From NCBI GenBank assembly GCA_007644065.1, contig VJWN01000003.1:744001-808000 (forward strand): a stretch of DNA of 64,000 nt, read 5' to 3'. Made by a program: the position numbers and the translations under genes. The first letter of the stretch is position 1. Each line of letters opens with the position of its first letter. The notes beneath the pieces are model-generated. The model ran no database searches, was not told the origin of the DNA, and saw only the letters and a program-made list of their open reading frames with translations. This DNA is from Margaritispora aquatica. Lineage: Eukaryota > Ascomycota > Leotiomycetes > Helotiales > Discinellaceae. Below, one piece after another: positions 33,070-45,222 of the stretch.

Positions 33070-35028
33070 ATGGGGTCGAGCACGAAAATCCCAAGCGGGC
33101 GCAAGCAACGATCAATTGGCATCAACACAAGAACAGCATTACTATCTGCCCTGGCGGTGATACCTGGCGCGATGGCACAGAATTGCATCTCGTTGTCTGG
33201 CTCAACACAGTGTCCTGCTTTCAGTGCAGCCTCAATATCAGTTGATAGCACCCTGGTTGGGTTCTTGTATGTGTTAAACGCGAGAAATCAACACTGCTGA
33301 AATGCTAATTGATAACAACAGTCCCTTCCTACAATTCGTCTCAAGTACGGCATCCTTCGATTCACAATTGAGCACCTACGTCTCCACAAGCTACGTACAA
33401 CAAAAGTTGGTATTGTCAACACACCCTGGAGACTATCTTTAACACAATATGCAGGTACCAGACACTTCTCGGGTGTGGAGGGATTAACCTCACCAATACG
33501 ACGGAACTTTATGCTCGCTTCACGACAACAGTAATATGTAATGCAATAATCCAGAACTCAGTAACAGCATGTGGGCTGTCGGCAGCTGCATCACGGCCTG
33601 TATGCGCAGCTACATGCGTAAGTCAATTTACCCTAAATGATGGCTCTGTTTACTGATCTATTACAGGCACAACAGGCGGGCAGTGAATCTGTTATCGTAG
33701 CTAACAGTGCTTTGTGCTCAAATCCAAGCTCGTACGCATCCACACAAATCAGAGCAGATTTTACGAACTGCGCATTGCCAGCGAACTCTTTAACCGGTAC
33801 ATGTATTGATGGTGCTTCAAATGAGCCTAACAATTGTGGCTATGGAAACAGTACAATAGGTTTATGTCAGTACTGCGGATCCGGAGGAGTGAATAGTACC
33901 GACACCTGTTGCTACAATTCAGGCGCTGAACGAAGATGTGCCGGTGTTGTACTGCCAACAATTACTGCGACAATGACCTTTGCTACAAGTTCGGCAACAT
34001 CTTCACCAACCTCGTCTTCAACCCGCGCCGCATCAAGCACTGCAGCCGCAGGTGCTGGGGGATCTCGCAATGGCTTATCAGGTGGTGCGATTGCAGGTAT
34101 TGTCATTGGCTCAGTTGTAGGAGCGATCGTCCTTGGGGGATTGATTCTACTACTTTGTATGTGCCTACGTCGGAGGCGTGGAAGCTCGAGTGGCAGTGTC
34201 TTCAATCAACCATCGCCCGTTAGAAAGACTACTACCACTGGCATGGCGTATAACCCAGTGACAGGTGCCAGCAATACCACACCTGAAGGCTATGAGGTTC
34301 TACCTGGTGGACGTATTGCTCGAATGTCAGCATTAGAAGGGCACTCAGGCGATTCACCACCACGTGGGGATTTGGGCGCGGTTGGAGCTGGGGCTGTTGC
34401 TGGTGCCGCTGCTGGATATGCTGGAGGGCGACGAAGACATCATGATCAGTCATCATCTGATGAATATAGTCCCGTCTCTAATAATGGACAGGGAGTGGGA
34501 GTATTACGGCCACCACCAACGGGACGTCGAAATGGTTCACTTTCCAGTAACTCGGCTCTAGGAACAGAAGATCCACAATCCCCCAATTCAGGGAGTGGCG
34601 GTGATATGTCGTCACCTCAAGGCATGGCGAGTCAGCAATCTGAACAATTGCCATTTTTCAAGGATTATTACTCCCAGGACGAGATTCACCCAGGAGATAA
34701 GGTCGCAACGCTTTGGGCCTATGAACCTCGGGCGAGTGATGAATTTGGACTAGAGAGGGGTGATATGCTTAAGGTTGTGGGCATCTGGGACGATGGCTGG
34801 GCGACAGGAGTAATGATTGACGAACGAGCGGACGAATGGGATGCGAAGCGAAATGCACAGAGAGACAGTGGTGTATCGAATACTTCAGGCCGGCGAGACG
34901 ATTCGCCAGCAGTGAGTGGTGAAATCAAGGCCTTCCCTCTGGTGTGTGTTTGTTTACCAGACCACTGGAGGAAGACAATTGATGGAGACGGATCGACAGA
35001 GTCCAGCGGCCCCCCACCACATCCATGA
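33070..35028 (+). CDS. Single-pass membrane protein with extracellular Cys-rich domain and cytoplasmic SH3 domain
   Basis: Four exons (33070-33266, 33322-33405, 33455-33617, 33667-35028) give 601 residues. A signal peptide (about 10-36, RTALLSALAVIPGAMA) precedes a cysteine-rich ectodomain of about 230 residues with many N-glycosylation sites and a CQYCGSG / DTCCYNSG segment. A Ser/Thr-rich stalk leads to one transmembrane helix (AIAGIVIGSVVGAIVLGG) and a basic stop CLRRRRG. A long disordered tail carries an SH3 domain near 490-550: KVATLWAYEPRASDEFGLER, GDMLKVVGIWDDGWATGV. The layout resembles fungal surface proteins such as Fus1-type SH3 proteins that link cell-surface events to polarity or MAPK machinery. 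That role is inference. An upstream in-frame ATG at 32956 would hide the signal peptide. Confidence 0.85.
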
Positions 35029-35999
35029 CCGTATGAGCCTAGCAACCATTAACGTTTTGTTTCTACTCGCTTTACGACGGTGTTTATTCGGCGCGGGCGT
35101 TGCGGTCTCGTTTCTTTCACTCCTCCTTGATGTATCCTCTTCACGCTCGATTCAATTCTCAGTCAAAATCTGAGGCCTGCTCCGAGACTTCAGCATAGCT
35201 CCTCGTCACACACCACTTCACTTCTGCGCCTTACCACTAGACATGTGTTCTACATACATAGCGTTGCATTACAACCACACCATTAATGATGCTTCGACCT
35301 CTCCTCTGGCTTATGTGTCATGAGAGTACATACCACACACATAATAAATTACGGCAGCGAACAATCCGCATGTTTTTTGTTCAATTACAGACTTCTCTCG
35401 GGACTCCATGAGCACTGTATTTACAATTTCTTTTCTATATACCCAAATTATTGTACTGAGTTGAGTTGCTGCGTTGTTGGATCAGTAGAGAGAGAGCAGA
35501 GGGAAAGACAAGATTATGGGTGGCGGTTTCCTTGCTCATAGCATTATTGTTGTTTAGACGCTTTTGATGAGGAATATGTTTATATTGTACGTTTTAGTGA
35601 CGTTGGGGGAATGATAGCAGCTAGTTGTGGTTGTGGCTTGCTAAGAGACCAGACAAGAAAGAAGATTCGTTCGAATAATTTTGGTGCACAACTGGCTTAT
35701 TGTAGTGTGGTCAGAGGCTTCAAGACTGAAAGGGGTTTATAGATAGGACATGAATGACATGGAATGGAATACAAACATCAAACAAATATTAAGAGCAGTT
35801 CTTTCACTGTCATGTTTTACCTCTAATCAGCTTGTCATGAGAAAAGTATCTCTTGCATTGACATTTTCATTTGCTTTCATTTCTTGACCTTCGTTCTCGG
35901 GCAAAGTTGCCAATTCTAAGATCTATAAAAACCTCCCACACTGATCCAACGCCGCGAAGCACAATATAGGGTATCCGGGAGAGTAGTAGCGAGGCAATT
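35029..35999. other. Intergenic region between convergent genes
   Basis: About 970 bases between the stops of the SH3 protein gene and GMP synthase. It should hold both 3' UTRs. No gene seen. Confidence 0.5.
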
Positions 36000-37788
36000 C
36001 TACTCCATCTCAATCGTTCCAGGTGGCTTGGTGGTCATGTCATAAACGACACGGCAGACGCCATCCACCTCGTTACAAATCCTCGTCGACACGCGGTCCA
36101 AGAAGTCCCAATCGAAGCGGAACACATTGGCCGTCATGAAATCTGTCGTGCACACAGCGCGTAGGGAGATGACCTGTTGGTGCACGCGCTTATCGCCCAT
36201 AACACCCACAGCCTTGACAGGCAGAAGTGCAGCGAACGCCTGCGAGATCTGGTCGTACAGCCCGGCAGCTTTGATCTCGTCGATGAAGATCTTGTCGGCC
36301 TTGCGCGCGATGGCGACTTGCTCTCTTGTCACCTCGCCGAGGACGCGAATAGCGATTCCGGGGCCGGGGAAGGGGTGGCGCATCACGAGATCGTGGGGGA
36401 TGCCGAGTTGACGTCCGAGTTCGCGAACTTCGTCTTTGAAGAGTTCGCGCAGGGGCTCGATGAGCTTAAGGCCTTGGCCGTTCATCATCCGCTCAGGAAG
36501 GCCACCGACGTTGTGGTGGGTTTTGATGGTTGCGGAGGGACCTTTGAAGGAGATGGACTCGATCACATCGGGGTAGAGGGTTCCCTGGAGGAAGAAATTA
36601 ATGGGTCCTGCTTTTGGTGAGTTCTTAGCTGCTTCTTCGATTTTGAGAGCTTCGGCTTCGAAGACTTCGATGAATTTGCCGCCAATGAATTTTCGCTTAG
36701 CTTCTGGGTTGTCGGTGATGCCCTTGAGACCATCCAAAAACTCCTCTGAAGCATCAGCGAGGGTAAGATTGATACCAAGGTGCTCCTTGAGGGTCTCCAT
36801 GACTTGAGCGCATTCGCCTTCACGCATGCATCCATTGTCAACGAGGACTGCATGGAAGCGATCACCAATGGCTTCGTGCATGAGCTTTGCTGCCACGGTG
36901 GAATCAACACCTCCACTGACAGCTCCGAGAACTTGTCCCTTCTCTCCAACTAAGGCGCGAATTCGAGCGATTTCCTTTCCTACGAAGGAGGCCATGGTCC
37001 AGTTTTGCTGAGCACCACAAATTCCAACCGCGAAGTTTTCCAAAAGCTTGACACCACGAGGTGTGTGCTACAGCATTCGTTAGACTAAATTTCTTAGATC
37101 CAACTCTTCAGATCTACTCACTGTAACCTCTGGGTGGAACTGGATGCCATAGATAGGCTTGGTCTCGTGCGCGATACCTGCAAAAGGTGCATTCTTGGTT
37201 GTCGCAATAATGTGGAAAGAAGGTGGAAGAGCACCAAGCTTGTCTCCGTGAGACATCCAAACTTTCAAATCGTCTTCCAGGTCCTTAAACAAGCGGTCTA
37301 CATGACCATTTTGTCTCTTGGCCTGCACGTCGGCATGTCCATATTCGCGCTCAGTTCCTGCTACCACATTCTTGCCATTGTGCCACGCAATTTCTTGTAA
37401 ACCATAGCATATTCCCAGAATGGGTACACCAAGTTCGAAGATAGCGGGGTCAACATGGGGAGCATCTGCGTCGTACACAGAGTATGGACCACCTGAAAGA
37501 ATAATACCCTTGGGTTTCCAGGAGAGATCTGAGAGCTTTTGGGTGCATGGCAGCATTTCCGAGTAGACATTGAGTTCGCGCAGACGTCGGGTTATAAGAT
37601 GGGTATATTGAGATCTAAGACATGACCGGATCAGCATACATGTCTCTGTTCAAAGCCGAAAAGTGAAAGTCCTTTTGGTCGAGTACAGTACAGAACATGT
37701 TTGTTACTCACCCGAAGTCGAGGGTCAGGATGGTATCAAAGATCTTGTTCGGCTCCTCGACCTCAGTGGGAACTCCATTAGTAGCCAT
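36000..37788 (-). CDS. gua1: GMP synthase (glutamine-hydrolysing)
   Basis: Three exons (37788-37712, 37614-37122, 37067-36000) give 545 residues. The enzyme converts XMP to GMP using glutamine and ATP, the last step of de novo guanine nucleotide synthesis, in the cytosol. An N-terminal class I glutamine amidotransferase domain has nucleophile Cys 95 in GICYGLQ and the His 186/Glu 188 pair in QFHPEVT. The ATP pyrophosphatase domain begins around residue 215 with the P-loop AVSGGVDS. The C-terminal dimerisation domain ends [13 protein letters not shown], the conserved GuaA terminus. Length is slightly above yeast Gua1 (525). The gene lies head-to-head with the Bcp1 homologue with 273 bases between start codons. 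Confidence 0.98.
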
Positions 37789-38061
37789 CTTGATATGTTC
37801 TAGAGACAGTTGCGACCTTCTCCCAGGTTTGTTTTGGTCTAGATATATCAATTGGTGGTATTGGTGGTGAAGTGAATCACAATGGAGGGGGGAGAGTTCA
37901 AGATGGTGGGGTATTTTGAAGATTTTCGTCCTTATCGGTAAATTTGACGCTAAGATAACGAGTCACTGGGGATAAATTTCCACTGCCGCTGCACGAAATG
38001 CTACTGCGACTACGAACTTGGACTTTGAGTAATAACCAACATAACCCAACATAAAAGAAAA
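37789..38061. promoter_or_regulatory. Bidirectional promoter between GMP synthase and Bcp1 genes
   Basis: Only 273 bases separate the two divergent start codons, so both promoters must lie here or overlap the genes. A CT-rich stretch on the Gua1 sense strand lies between 37860 and 37910. No specific factor site is identified. Confidence 0.5.
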
Positions 38062-38974
38062 ATGGTAAAGAAAAGAGTCAGAGATGCGGAGGTTCTCCCC
38101 GAGGCGCCACCGATTGAGGACAGCGACGATGAGGTAAATTTATATCTGCGACAAACATACAACCACAAACCACGTTCTAACAACATTGCAGGATATGGAT
38201 ATGGTCGACGTCGACTTCGAGTTCTTCAACTACAAGCCTGATGTCGATTTCCACGGACTGAAAGCTCTGTTGAGACAACTACTCGACGTCGACGCTCAAC
38301 TTTTCAATCTCTCAGAACTCTCGGATCTGGTTCTCTCACAACCAACGATCGGCTCCACAGTGAAGGTGGATGGAGAAGACACAGATGCATATGCAATCAT
38401 GACAATCCTTAACCTTTACGAACATCGGGAAAAATCAATCATCAGAGATCTTACACGATACCTAACCGAGAAAGCAAAGTCCAGCCAGACACTGGCCCTG
38501 GTTGCCGACTTGCTCTCCTCATCTAAACATGTTGGCCTCGTTCTAGCAGAGCGGATGATCAATGTTCCTGCAGAACTCTCACCTCCAATGTATACAATGT
38601 TGATAGACGAGATCGAGGCGGCAGTCGAGGATAAGGAGCCATACGAGTTTACTCACTATTTGATTGTATCGAAGACATATCGAGAAGTTGCCTCAACTTT
38701 GGACCAAGAGGATGCACCAAAATCGAAGAAGAACAAGGCTACTAATGGGAATAAGGAAACCTTTTATTTTCATCCCGAAGACGAGGTATTGCAGAACCAT
38801 GCACTGGCATATGGAGCTTATGAGTACACCAAAGACGCTGGTGAGGGAATGGCAGACAGTAAGAGAGCGTTCTCGGATATGGGAATCAAAACTCAAGGAT
38901 CTATGATATTGATTGAAGCAAGCAAATTCCAAGGAGCAGCTGAAGCCATTGGCAAGTACATCAGCCCACAATAG
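38062..38974 (+). CDS. bcp1: Bcp1/BCCIP family protein
   Basis: Two exons (38062-38133, 38192-38974) give 284 residues. An acidic N-terminus ([20 protein letters not shown]) leads into the BCCIP fold. It starts [20 protein letters not shown], followed by [20 protein letters not shown] and the [20 protein letters not shown] segment typical of this family. Yeast Bcp1 is a nuclear protein required for export of Mss4 and is a chaperone for ribosomal protein Rpl23. Length matches yeast Bcp1 (283). The basic start [10 protein letters not shown] could help nuclear import. The gene ends 36 bases from the convergent chorismate mutase stop. Confidence 0.95.
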
Positions 38975-39010
38975 ACATTTGCTGCCAATGATACCAAATA
39001 TTTCAAAAAC

Positions 39011-39857
39011 CTACTCTGGTATGAGTCGCTGCATCAGGTACTCAACCTCGACCTCCTTGGTGAGAGGAATGACAAAGTCCTTGTACATCTTGACCACAGC
39101 ATCGGCATTTATCTTTCCACGTCCTTCGACACCACTGCTCGGATCTGTGCCATATGTCCTAGCTTTAAGTTCCAGTCGCTCTAGGACCTTTTTTTCCACA
39201 GCCGCATTCGTGATAGCAACATCAATACCTGCGCGATCTTCGTCCTTGATTAGTTGAGTGAACTTCTCGGTCTCCGTCTGGAATTTGGATTCTGCCACAA
39301 ACTTCCCGAAGTGGATTCGTCGGGAGAGGGCCTGAAGACAGTTGATATCAGCAGTGGCTGATGAACCGTAATTTTCAGCTGTTTCCCCTCTATCGTCCCG
39401 TCCAAAGTCTGCACATGCTGTAGGAAGGAAGTGCTCAATATAACTTTGCTTGATTTTCTCGTTGATATTGACATCGTTCTTATGTAGTATCTTCGGGTAA
39501 TGTAGAGGTTGTAAGATAGGCTTTTGTAAGGCATCTGGGAAGAATGGATATTCGTCTGGGGATTCGAAACGGCGTATCAGAGAGTCGAGTTTCTCCCGCT
39601 CGCGCAGGACGTAGTCGAGGAAGCTCAAGTCACTGTTTGGTATCTGGACCGCGCCTGGTTTGTATATTGTGCCATTGAGGGGAAATTGTACCCGCTCAAT
39701 GAGATGGAATGTGATTGTGTCCTCTAATCGACTGCAATAACAATTAGTAGCCATCTCCCGCCGCGGATTATATTTGATGAACTTGCATAAGCTGGAAACG
39801 AATGTTGGAGAGGTCCAAGGCTTTTGATGCATCCGAGAGGTCAATGGCAGTGTCCAT
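39011..39857 (-). CDS. aro7: Chorismate mutase (AroQ-beta, fungal allosteric type)
   Basis: Two exons (39857-39787, 39731-39011) give 263 residues. The enzyme rearranges chorismate to prephenate for phenylalanine and tyrosine synthesis. Diagnostic segments are SNIRFQLIRLEDTI (active-site Arg and Glu region), [26 protein letters not shown], and the C-terminal [21 protein letters not shown]. Length is close to yeast Aro7 (256). The intron begins GCAAGT rather than GT. Using it gives the family-conserved QLIRLEDT; the only nearby GT site shifts the frame. The gene is head-to-head with MDV1 (427 bases between starts) and tail-to-tail with BCP1. Confidence 0.96.
39732..39786 (-). other. GC-AG intron in the chorismate mutase gene
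   Basis: This 55-base intron has the donor GCAAGT after AT and ends GCAG. GC donors normally need an otherwise strong consensus, and GCAAGT fits that. The flanking codons join as CTT AT|T CGA, encoding LIR, which matches the family. All other introns I resolved in the window use GT. Confidence 0.85.
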
Positions 39858-40284
39858 TTTGGCGATGGTGGGGTATGTATGTATGTCTGATTTAAGACGA
39901 CAAGACACAGCCAAAGTTGTTCGAGGAATAAACAAATAGACCAAAGGAAGGTACGCAAAGGGAAAGGAAATGCTAAAATATCCAGATGGTTGATTATTTG
40001 ACGAGCCAATTTCTTGTCGCACGTAGCTTGACAAAATTGATTCTACCTTCAAGTTCAAAGCGACTATAAAGCTGTGACGGCAGCAAGCTCTTGATCCTTG
40101 CAGCGCGGCCGCCATCGACTTCCAAGACCGAGCATCATCGCTGCTTCACACGACCAACAAGCCTAAACAACAAATACAAATTTCCTGCTGTCCTAGACAC
40201 TTCGTCCACACAACAACCATCGCTCATCAAGCATTCCACAGCTACCCTGGCTGTTTATGTACATTACAAGGTGATAGGAACCGT
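39858..40284. promoter_or_regulatory. Divergent promoter region, chorismate mutase and MDV1
   Basis: 427 bases between the two start codons. Both 5' leaders and promoters must be here. No specific site is identified. Confidence 0.5.
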
Positions 40285-42410
40285 ATGGCTGGCTCGAATA
40301 GCCGCAATGCCTCGCTCTCCAGAGGAGCAGCGGACGAGGATTCCTCCATAATCTCAGTACGCAAGCATCACGAAAGAAGCAGGTCTCTAACTAACAGCAA
40401 TCTAGACAAGGGGTTTGGAAGCATTTGGGCGCAAAGTCTCAACAACAGCTGGCCACTTGATGGGACCCTTGGACCCGACGTCGAGTACACATTACCAGAG
40501 TGCGATGAGCGATCTTCACAAGCAATTGAGGAGGCCGAATCTGCAAAGGAGTGTTTTTTCATTCGCCAAAACTAGTCCTACGGATCTTGTTCGATCGAAA
40601 TTGTCAACTTCAGAGATACAATACCGAGCGTTGACATTTCTGCCAGACGAACTGCTGAAAAACATTCCCGAGGACGAAAATGCATACTCATTATTCCAAG
40701 GCTTTCAGGCCACTTTGCCAGAGGGCAGCCCAGAAGGCAAGAAGCACAGAAGGCGGATATCTAGGGGGCGGAAGTTATTGGAAGATGACAAGTCCTCAGA
40801 GGGAGATGCACCGCCAACCATGCAGAAATTGAAGAAAGAAAAGAATTCTCTCAATCACCAACTAGATATGATGTCAATACGGAAAAACATGGCAAGTAGT
40901 GAAATTAGAGAGATTGATAATAAAATTTCGAATCTCAACAGCATGAGAAAGATAGTTTTAGATCGGCTAGCAGGTCTAGAGCAAGAAGAGTCTATGTTAG
41001 AACATGACAGTTCGTCGTTCCTGACTATTATTGGGGAGATTTGCTAACACATGGTAGTTTTGGATGTGGAAAATCGAATAGACGATGCCCAAGAACAATT
41101 AGATGATGCTGCTGCTTTTGCTAAATCTGCGCCAGTCGAAGAAGATTTAGAAGGTCCAGAGGATCCAGCAATGGATGCTTCGTTCATGTCAGAATCCATA
41201 TACGAGAAATTGCCATCAGCTGGATCAACTCCTACAAAGGCGAAAAGACATAAGACTATTAGGAGAAAATCGATGCCCATTTTGCATGAGCATTTTGAGC
41301 CAGGGTCTATGATTCGAGAGCTTCACGCTCATCATGATCCTATTACTGCTCTCGATTTTGACGTTCCGTTCGGCACATTGGTCACATCTGCTCTTGACGA
41401 TACTGTGAAAGTATGGGATATGAACGCAGGACGTTGTATAGGTCTTCTTGAAGGACATACTGCATCCGTGCGGGCTCTGCAAGTTGAGGACAACATTGTA
41501 GCAACTGGTTCAATGGATGCGACTATTCGATTATGGGACTTAAGCAAGGCACGATATGATCCTCAAGATAACCGTATTAACAAAGATGGAGATGAAGAGG
41601 ACGACCCGCTAGCCTTCGGAAATGCCGAAGATATGGAACCAGACCCGCCAGCTGGCAGCATGTCAGAATGTCCTCTATTCACCCTAGAAGCTCATGTAGA
41701 TGAAGTTACGGCTTTGTATTTTAAAGGCGACACACTCATCTCTGGCTCATCAGATAAGACTCTTCGGCAATGGGATCTTGAAAAGGGTCGTTGTGTGCAG
41801 ACGCTAGATGTCATGTGGGCAGCAGCTCAAGCTTCCGCCTCCATGGGATCTAACGAGGGAGCATGGAGACAGACTGGGAGATTACCGGATTCATCGGCCG
41901 ATTTCGTTGGTGCTGTTCAAGTCTTTGATGCTGCCCTAGCCTGTGGTACCGCAGATGGCATGGTTCGCTTGTGGGATCTAAGAAGTGGTCAAGTGCATAG
42001 GAGTCTTGTTGGTCATACTGGACCAGTCACATGTCTTCAATTTGACGATGTGCATCTAGTCACTGGCAGTTTGGACAGGAGTATCAGAGTAAGTTCTTCT
42101 AATCAAATAGCAAATTGTATTCTAACATTTCCAGATCTGGGATCTTCGGACTGGTGCAATTTATGATGCATATGCATACGATGCTCCCATTACGAGCATG
42201 ATGTTCGACCATCGCAGAATTGTATCAGCAGCTGGTGAGGACGTTGTGAAAGTGTATGATAAAACTGATGGTCGTCATTGGGACTGCGGCTCCGGGGTGA
42301 CGGCTCCGGAGGAGAGTAGGTCGCCTGCTATTGTGGAACGAGTGCGGATCAAGGACGGGTATATGACCGAAGGCAGGAGAGATGGTCTAGTGGGTATCTG
42401 GACCTGTTGA
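40285..42410 (+). CDS. mdv1: Mitochondrial division protein 1 (Mdv1/Caf4-like WD40 adaptor)
   Basis: Four exons (40285-40356, 40406-41009, 41058-42088, 42135-42410) give 660 residues. Mdv1 links the outer-membrane receptor Fis1 to the dynamin Dnm1 in mitochondrial fission. The N-terminal region has [15 protein letters not shown] and the Fis1-binding helices ([19 protein letters not shown]). A coiled coil (about 170-260) includes [15 protein letters not shown] and [17 protein letters not shown]. Conserved [21 protein letters not shown] precedes a WD40 propeller (about 305-660) with repeats such as [33 protein letters not shown] and [16 protein letters not shown]. The 48-base second intron, with a TGCTAAC branch point, removes a stop that would otherwise split the coiled coil. 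Length fits filamentous fungal Mdv1. Confidence 0.96.
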
Positions 42411-43565
42411 AATGGCATGTGGTATTAGGATTCGGTTATGAAGGCGAAGAGCTCAGCTCAGTAGGAGTGAAATAAGGCCAAGCGGATGCATGGGGATGGA
42501 GTTTGGTGGGCTGGCTATCTGGCGGCTGCCAGATATTTTCGGAGACATTGTAGATATATTGTACGAAAATGAAAAGATACACTCGTCTGGCTAAACTGCA
42601 CCAACCGCGGATCAGTGGGATCTTGATTTTATTTCACCGCAATTAAGAGCAATTAGCTCAGCAGTACACAAAAACCCGATATGCGGAGTGAGGAATCCAT
42701 GTCAAAACTCATACCCAAGTGGAAAAGAGTCTCAATGTCTTTAAGTCAAACCACGAGCATACCTGACAACAGGCTCACTCATAAGAAACACGAAATGTGA
42801 GACTATAATTCAAGTTTAAAATGCTGAACAGTCAAGCTAAGTTCTCTACAAACACATTTCTAATATCTTCTCTTCAGGATCATCTATAACCTAACTACAT
42901 GCAATGGATAATACCATGTAACACAAACCCTTCGCTTAGGATGTGAAGTGACACATGAATTAAGCGGAAAATACCCCATGGCGCATGCCTTTCCTTGTTG
43001 TCTATGACCTTGCGGAATGAAGAGCGATACACTGTCGTTCAGATATGTCGGATTTTTCTTGATATTGGACTGTTGAGTTGATACTGAACTTTAAGTTATG
43101 TACCGGACGAGTTGGGTTTGGTCACGGAAAAGCGAAAGTAACGGTTCAAATTCATTCATGAAAATTGAGAAAATTATGGATATCGAGGCAAAGTCATTAT
43201 AACGACTGTTGTTATATTTAATGTCTATGTAATAGAATTTGGCATTTTAAATTAATGAACGTGTGTGTATTCAAGCAGTAATAAAAAAAGGTACGGATCA
43301 GTAAAAGATTCCCCCAGAGACAACCACAGAAATCTGATGGCGGATGATTGTCTTCTTCCATCCAAATGAGTCAAAAGAGTTGGCCGTTTGTGTGCTCGGC
43401 CAAAATTTCGTGTCGGTGAAGTGAAATTTGGTGATTGGTGTGCAATCATCGTAGCGGTAAGTAGATATAAACTGAAGGTATTGTCAAATCTTGTAGGTGA
43501 CAAGGACAATTTTGAACATAAACCAACTTGCGGCTCGGGTTCCAGGTATGTTGGGCAATGGAAAT
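42411..43565. other. Intergenic region between convergent genes
   Basis: About 1.15 kb between the MDV1 stop and the MFS transporter stop. No gene is seen. A motif CCAAAATTTCGTGTCGGTGA lies at 43400-43419, related to sequences at 14212 and 53687. Confidence 0.5.
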
Positions 43566-45222
43566 TCAGTAGATGACCTTGATCTTCCACCCGACCTTCA
43601 TCACTCTCGCAGTGACAAGGGAGCAGGCAGCGGCAACATACGACAATCCAGCAAAGACGATTAAGCCATAATAGTCGCCACCACAAGCGGTCAGAATCTG
43701 GCCACCAATAGGCAATGCAGTCAGCGTGCCAAAAGCAACAAACATCCAGCAGGTAGCGAAGTATCTTCCATACTGCTCTGTTTTGCAGAGTTGTCCCACG
43801 CATACAGGGCTCAAGCTCAAGTTGCTTCCACTGACGAATCCAAAGATGACGGCAAACACAACGATCATGGCAGTGGAGTCGCCAGCTGGGAGCCAGAGCG
43901 CAAAGCAAGTGATGAAGCATAGGCAGATGGAAAGAATGAGGGTGTTCATGCGCCCAATCATATCGGCCACCATTCCTGCCATGAAGCGGCCCAGAAAGGA
44001 GCCGCCGTTGAAAATTGCGATTATTTGAAAGCCAAAGGCGGCTGATTTGCCGTGCGCAGTGCAGTAGGATGTCAAGTATGTGAGAGGCACGAAAATGCCC
44101 CATTCCATGAGGAAGATGCCGAGAGAGACGCAGGCAAAGGGGATGTCCTTGAAGAGCTTCAGGTCTGGCGAGACGGATCTGAGGTTTGCCATTGGCTTGC
44201 GAGGGAGACGCGAGCGGACGAGTAGATTGGCGATGGCGAGGAGGGCAACGAGCATGAAGCCTAGGATGCGAGTTGCCCAGGCGAAGCCGACTGCTGGGAA
44301 GAGACGCTGGAGCATCAATGGGAAGATGATGCCTCCGATTGAGCCTGAGGTCATGGCTATGCCCGTTGCATTTCCTCGCTTGACGAGGAAGTAGTGACCG
44401 ATTGAGGCAATGCATGGAGTGTTTATCAAGCAGCCTCCGAGACCGTTGAGCACGCTGTACACCATGATGAAGTGCCAGTATTCTAATCATTAAGTCAGTC
44501 AAACATGACTTCATGTGTCGGATAGTAGTAAGGATACTTACGAGTACAAAGACCCAACAGGAACATGGAAGCTACAAGAAGGATGGACCCAGCAAACATT
44601 AACGCTCTAGGCCCATAGGAATCGAAGATAGGTCCAACAGGAGCTCCACAGAAGAAGGTCAAGAAGAGGGCGAGTCCGAAAATCCATCCTATCTGACTGG
44701 GTGAATTGTCCTTGAGTTGGTGAGTACTAAAATACTCGAGGAGGATTGCAGTTGAGTTGATAATGCCGAAGACTGCAAAGGACCCACAGAAAGCGCCAAC
44801 AACAACCGACCATCTATCTCACCATTAGCATCATACATAAGAACTGGAAAGCGCAAGGAACTGTGAAGTGATGTCGTTGGTCAAGCAATTCATCATGTGA
44901 TTCGAGAGAAAAGCGAAATAACTTACCCTTTGAGACCTCCTTCTGGGAAGTCATCTTTCTCATCAATGCCCTCGGAGGCGGTGACGGAAGAGCCATCGGA
45001 TTCAAGTGGGATGGTGTCTAGGACGCCATTCACAGCCCTAATTTGTTTGTTCTGAGGCTCAACTACTGTCTGAACAGTAACTGAGACATCAGTATCATTT
45101 ACTTCCGCCTTCTCGACATCACGGATTGAATTCTCCGTGCCTGGATCGACGGTGACATCTTGAGAGTTGAGTTGGTGTTTGGTAGGCAGCTGACCTCTGC
45201 ACAAAATTTCGTCTCGGTGCAT
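43566..45222 (-). CDS. MFS transporter, monocarboxylate porter-like (MCT/Mch family)
   Basis: Three exons (45222-44927, 44813-44542, 44482-43566) give 494 residues. A hydrophilic N-terminal tail of about 98 residues, with KDDFPEGGLKGW before the first helix, precedes 12 predicted membrane helices. DFPEGGxxGW is a common entry motif of fungal MCT-like carriers. Helix 1 reads WSVVVGAFCGSFAVFGIINS; later signatures are GPIFDSYGPRALMFAGS and GNATGIAMTSGSIGGIIFPL. The family includes yeast Mch proteins (riboflavin carrier Mch5). The substrate is not deducible. No biosynthetic genes adjoin it. A 420-codon frame in another phase of the same strand (43252-44514) is a shadow. Confidence 0.9.

Noticed and set aside
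36177..36620. A 147-codon plus-strand frame
   Set aside because: It lies wholly antisense to the highly conserved GMP synthase.
43252..44514. A 420-codon open frame on the minus strand
   Set aside because: It overlaps the third exon of the MFS transporter in another phase. Its composition is rich in His, Arg, Leu and Ser without domain features, and the transporter frame has 12 helices and good splice sites. It is a shadow.
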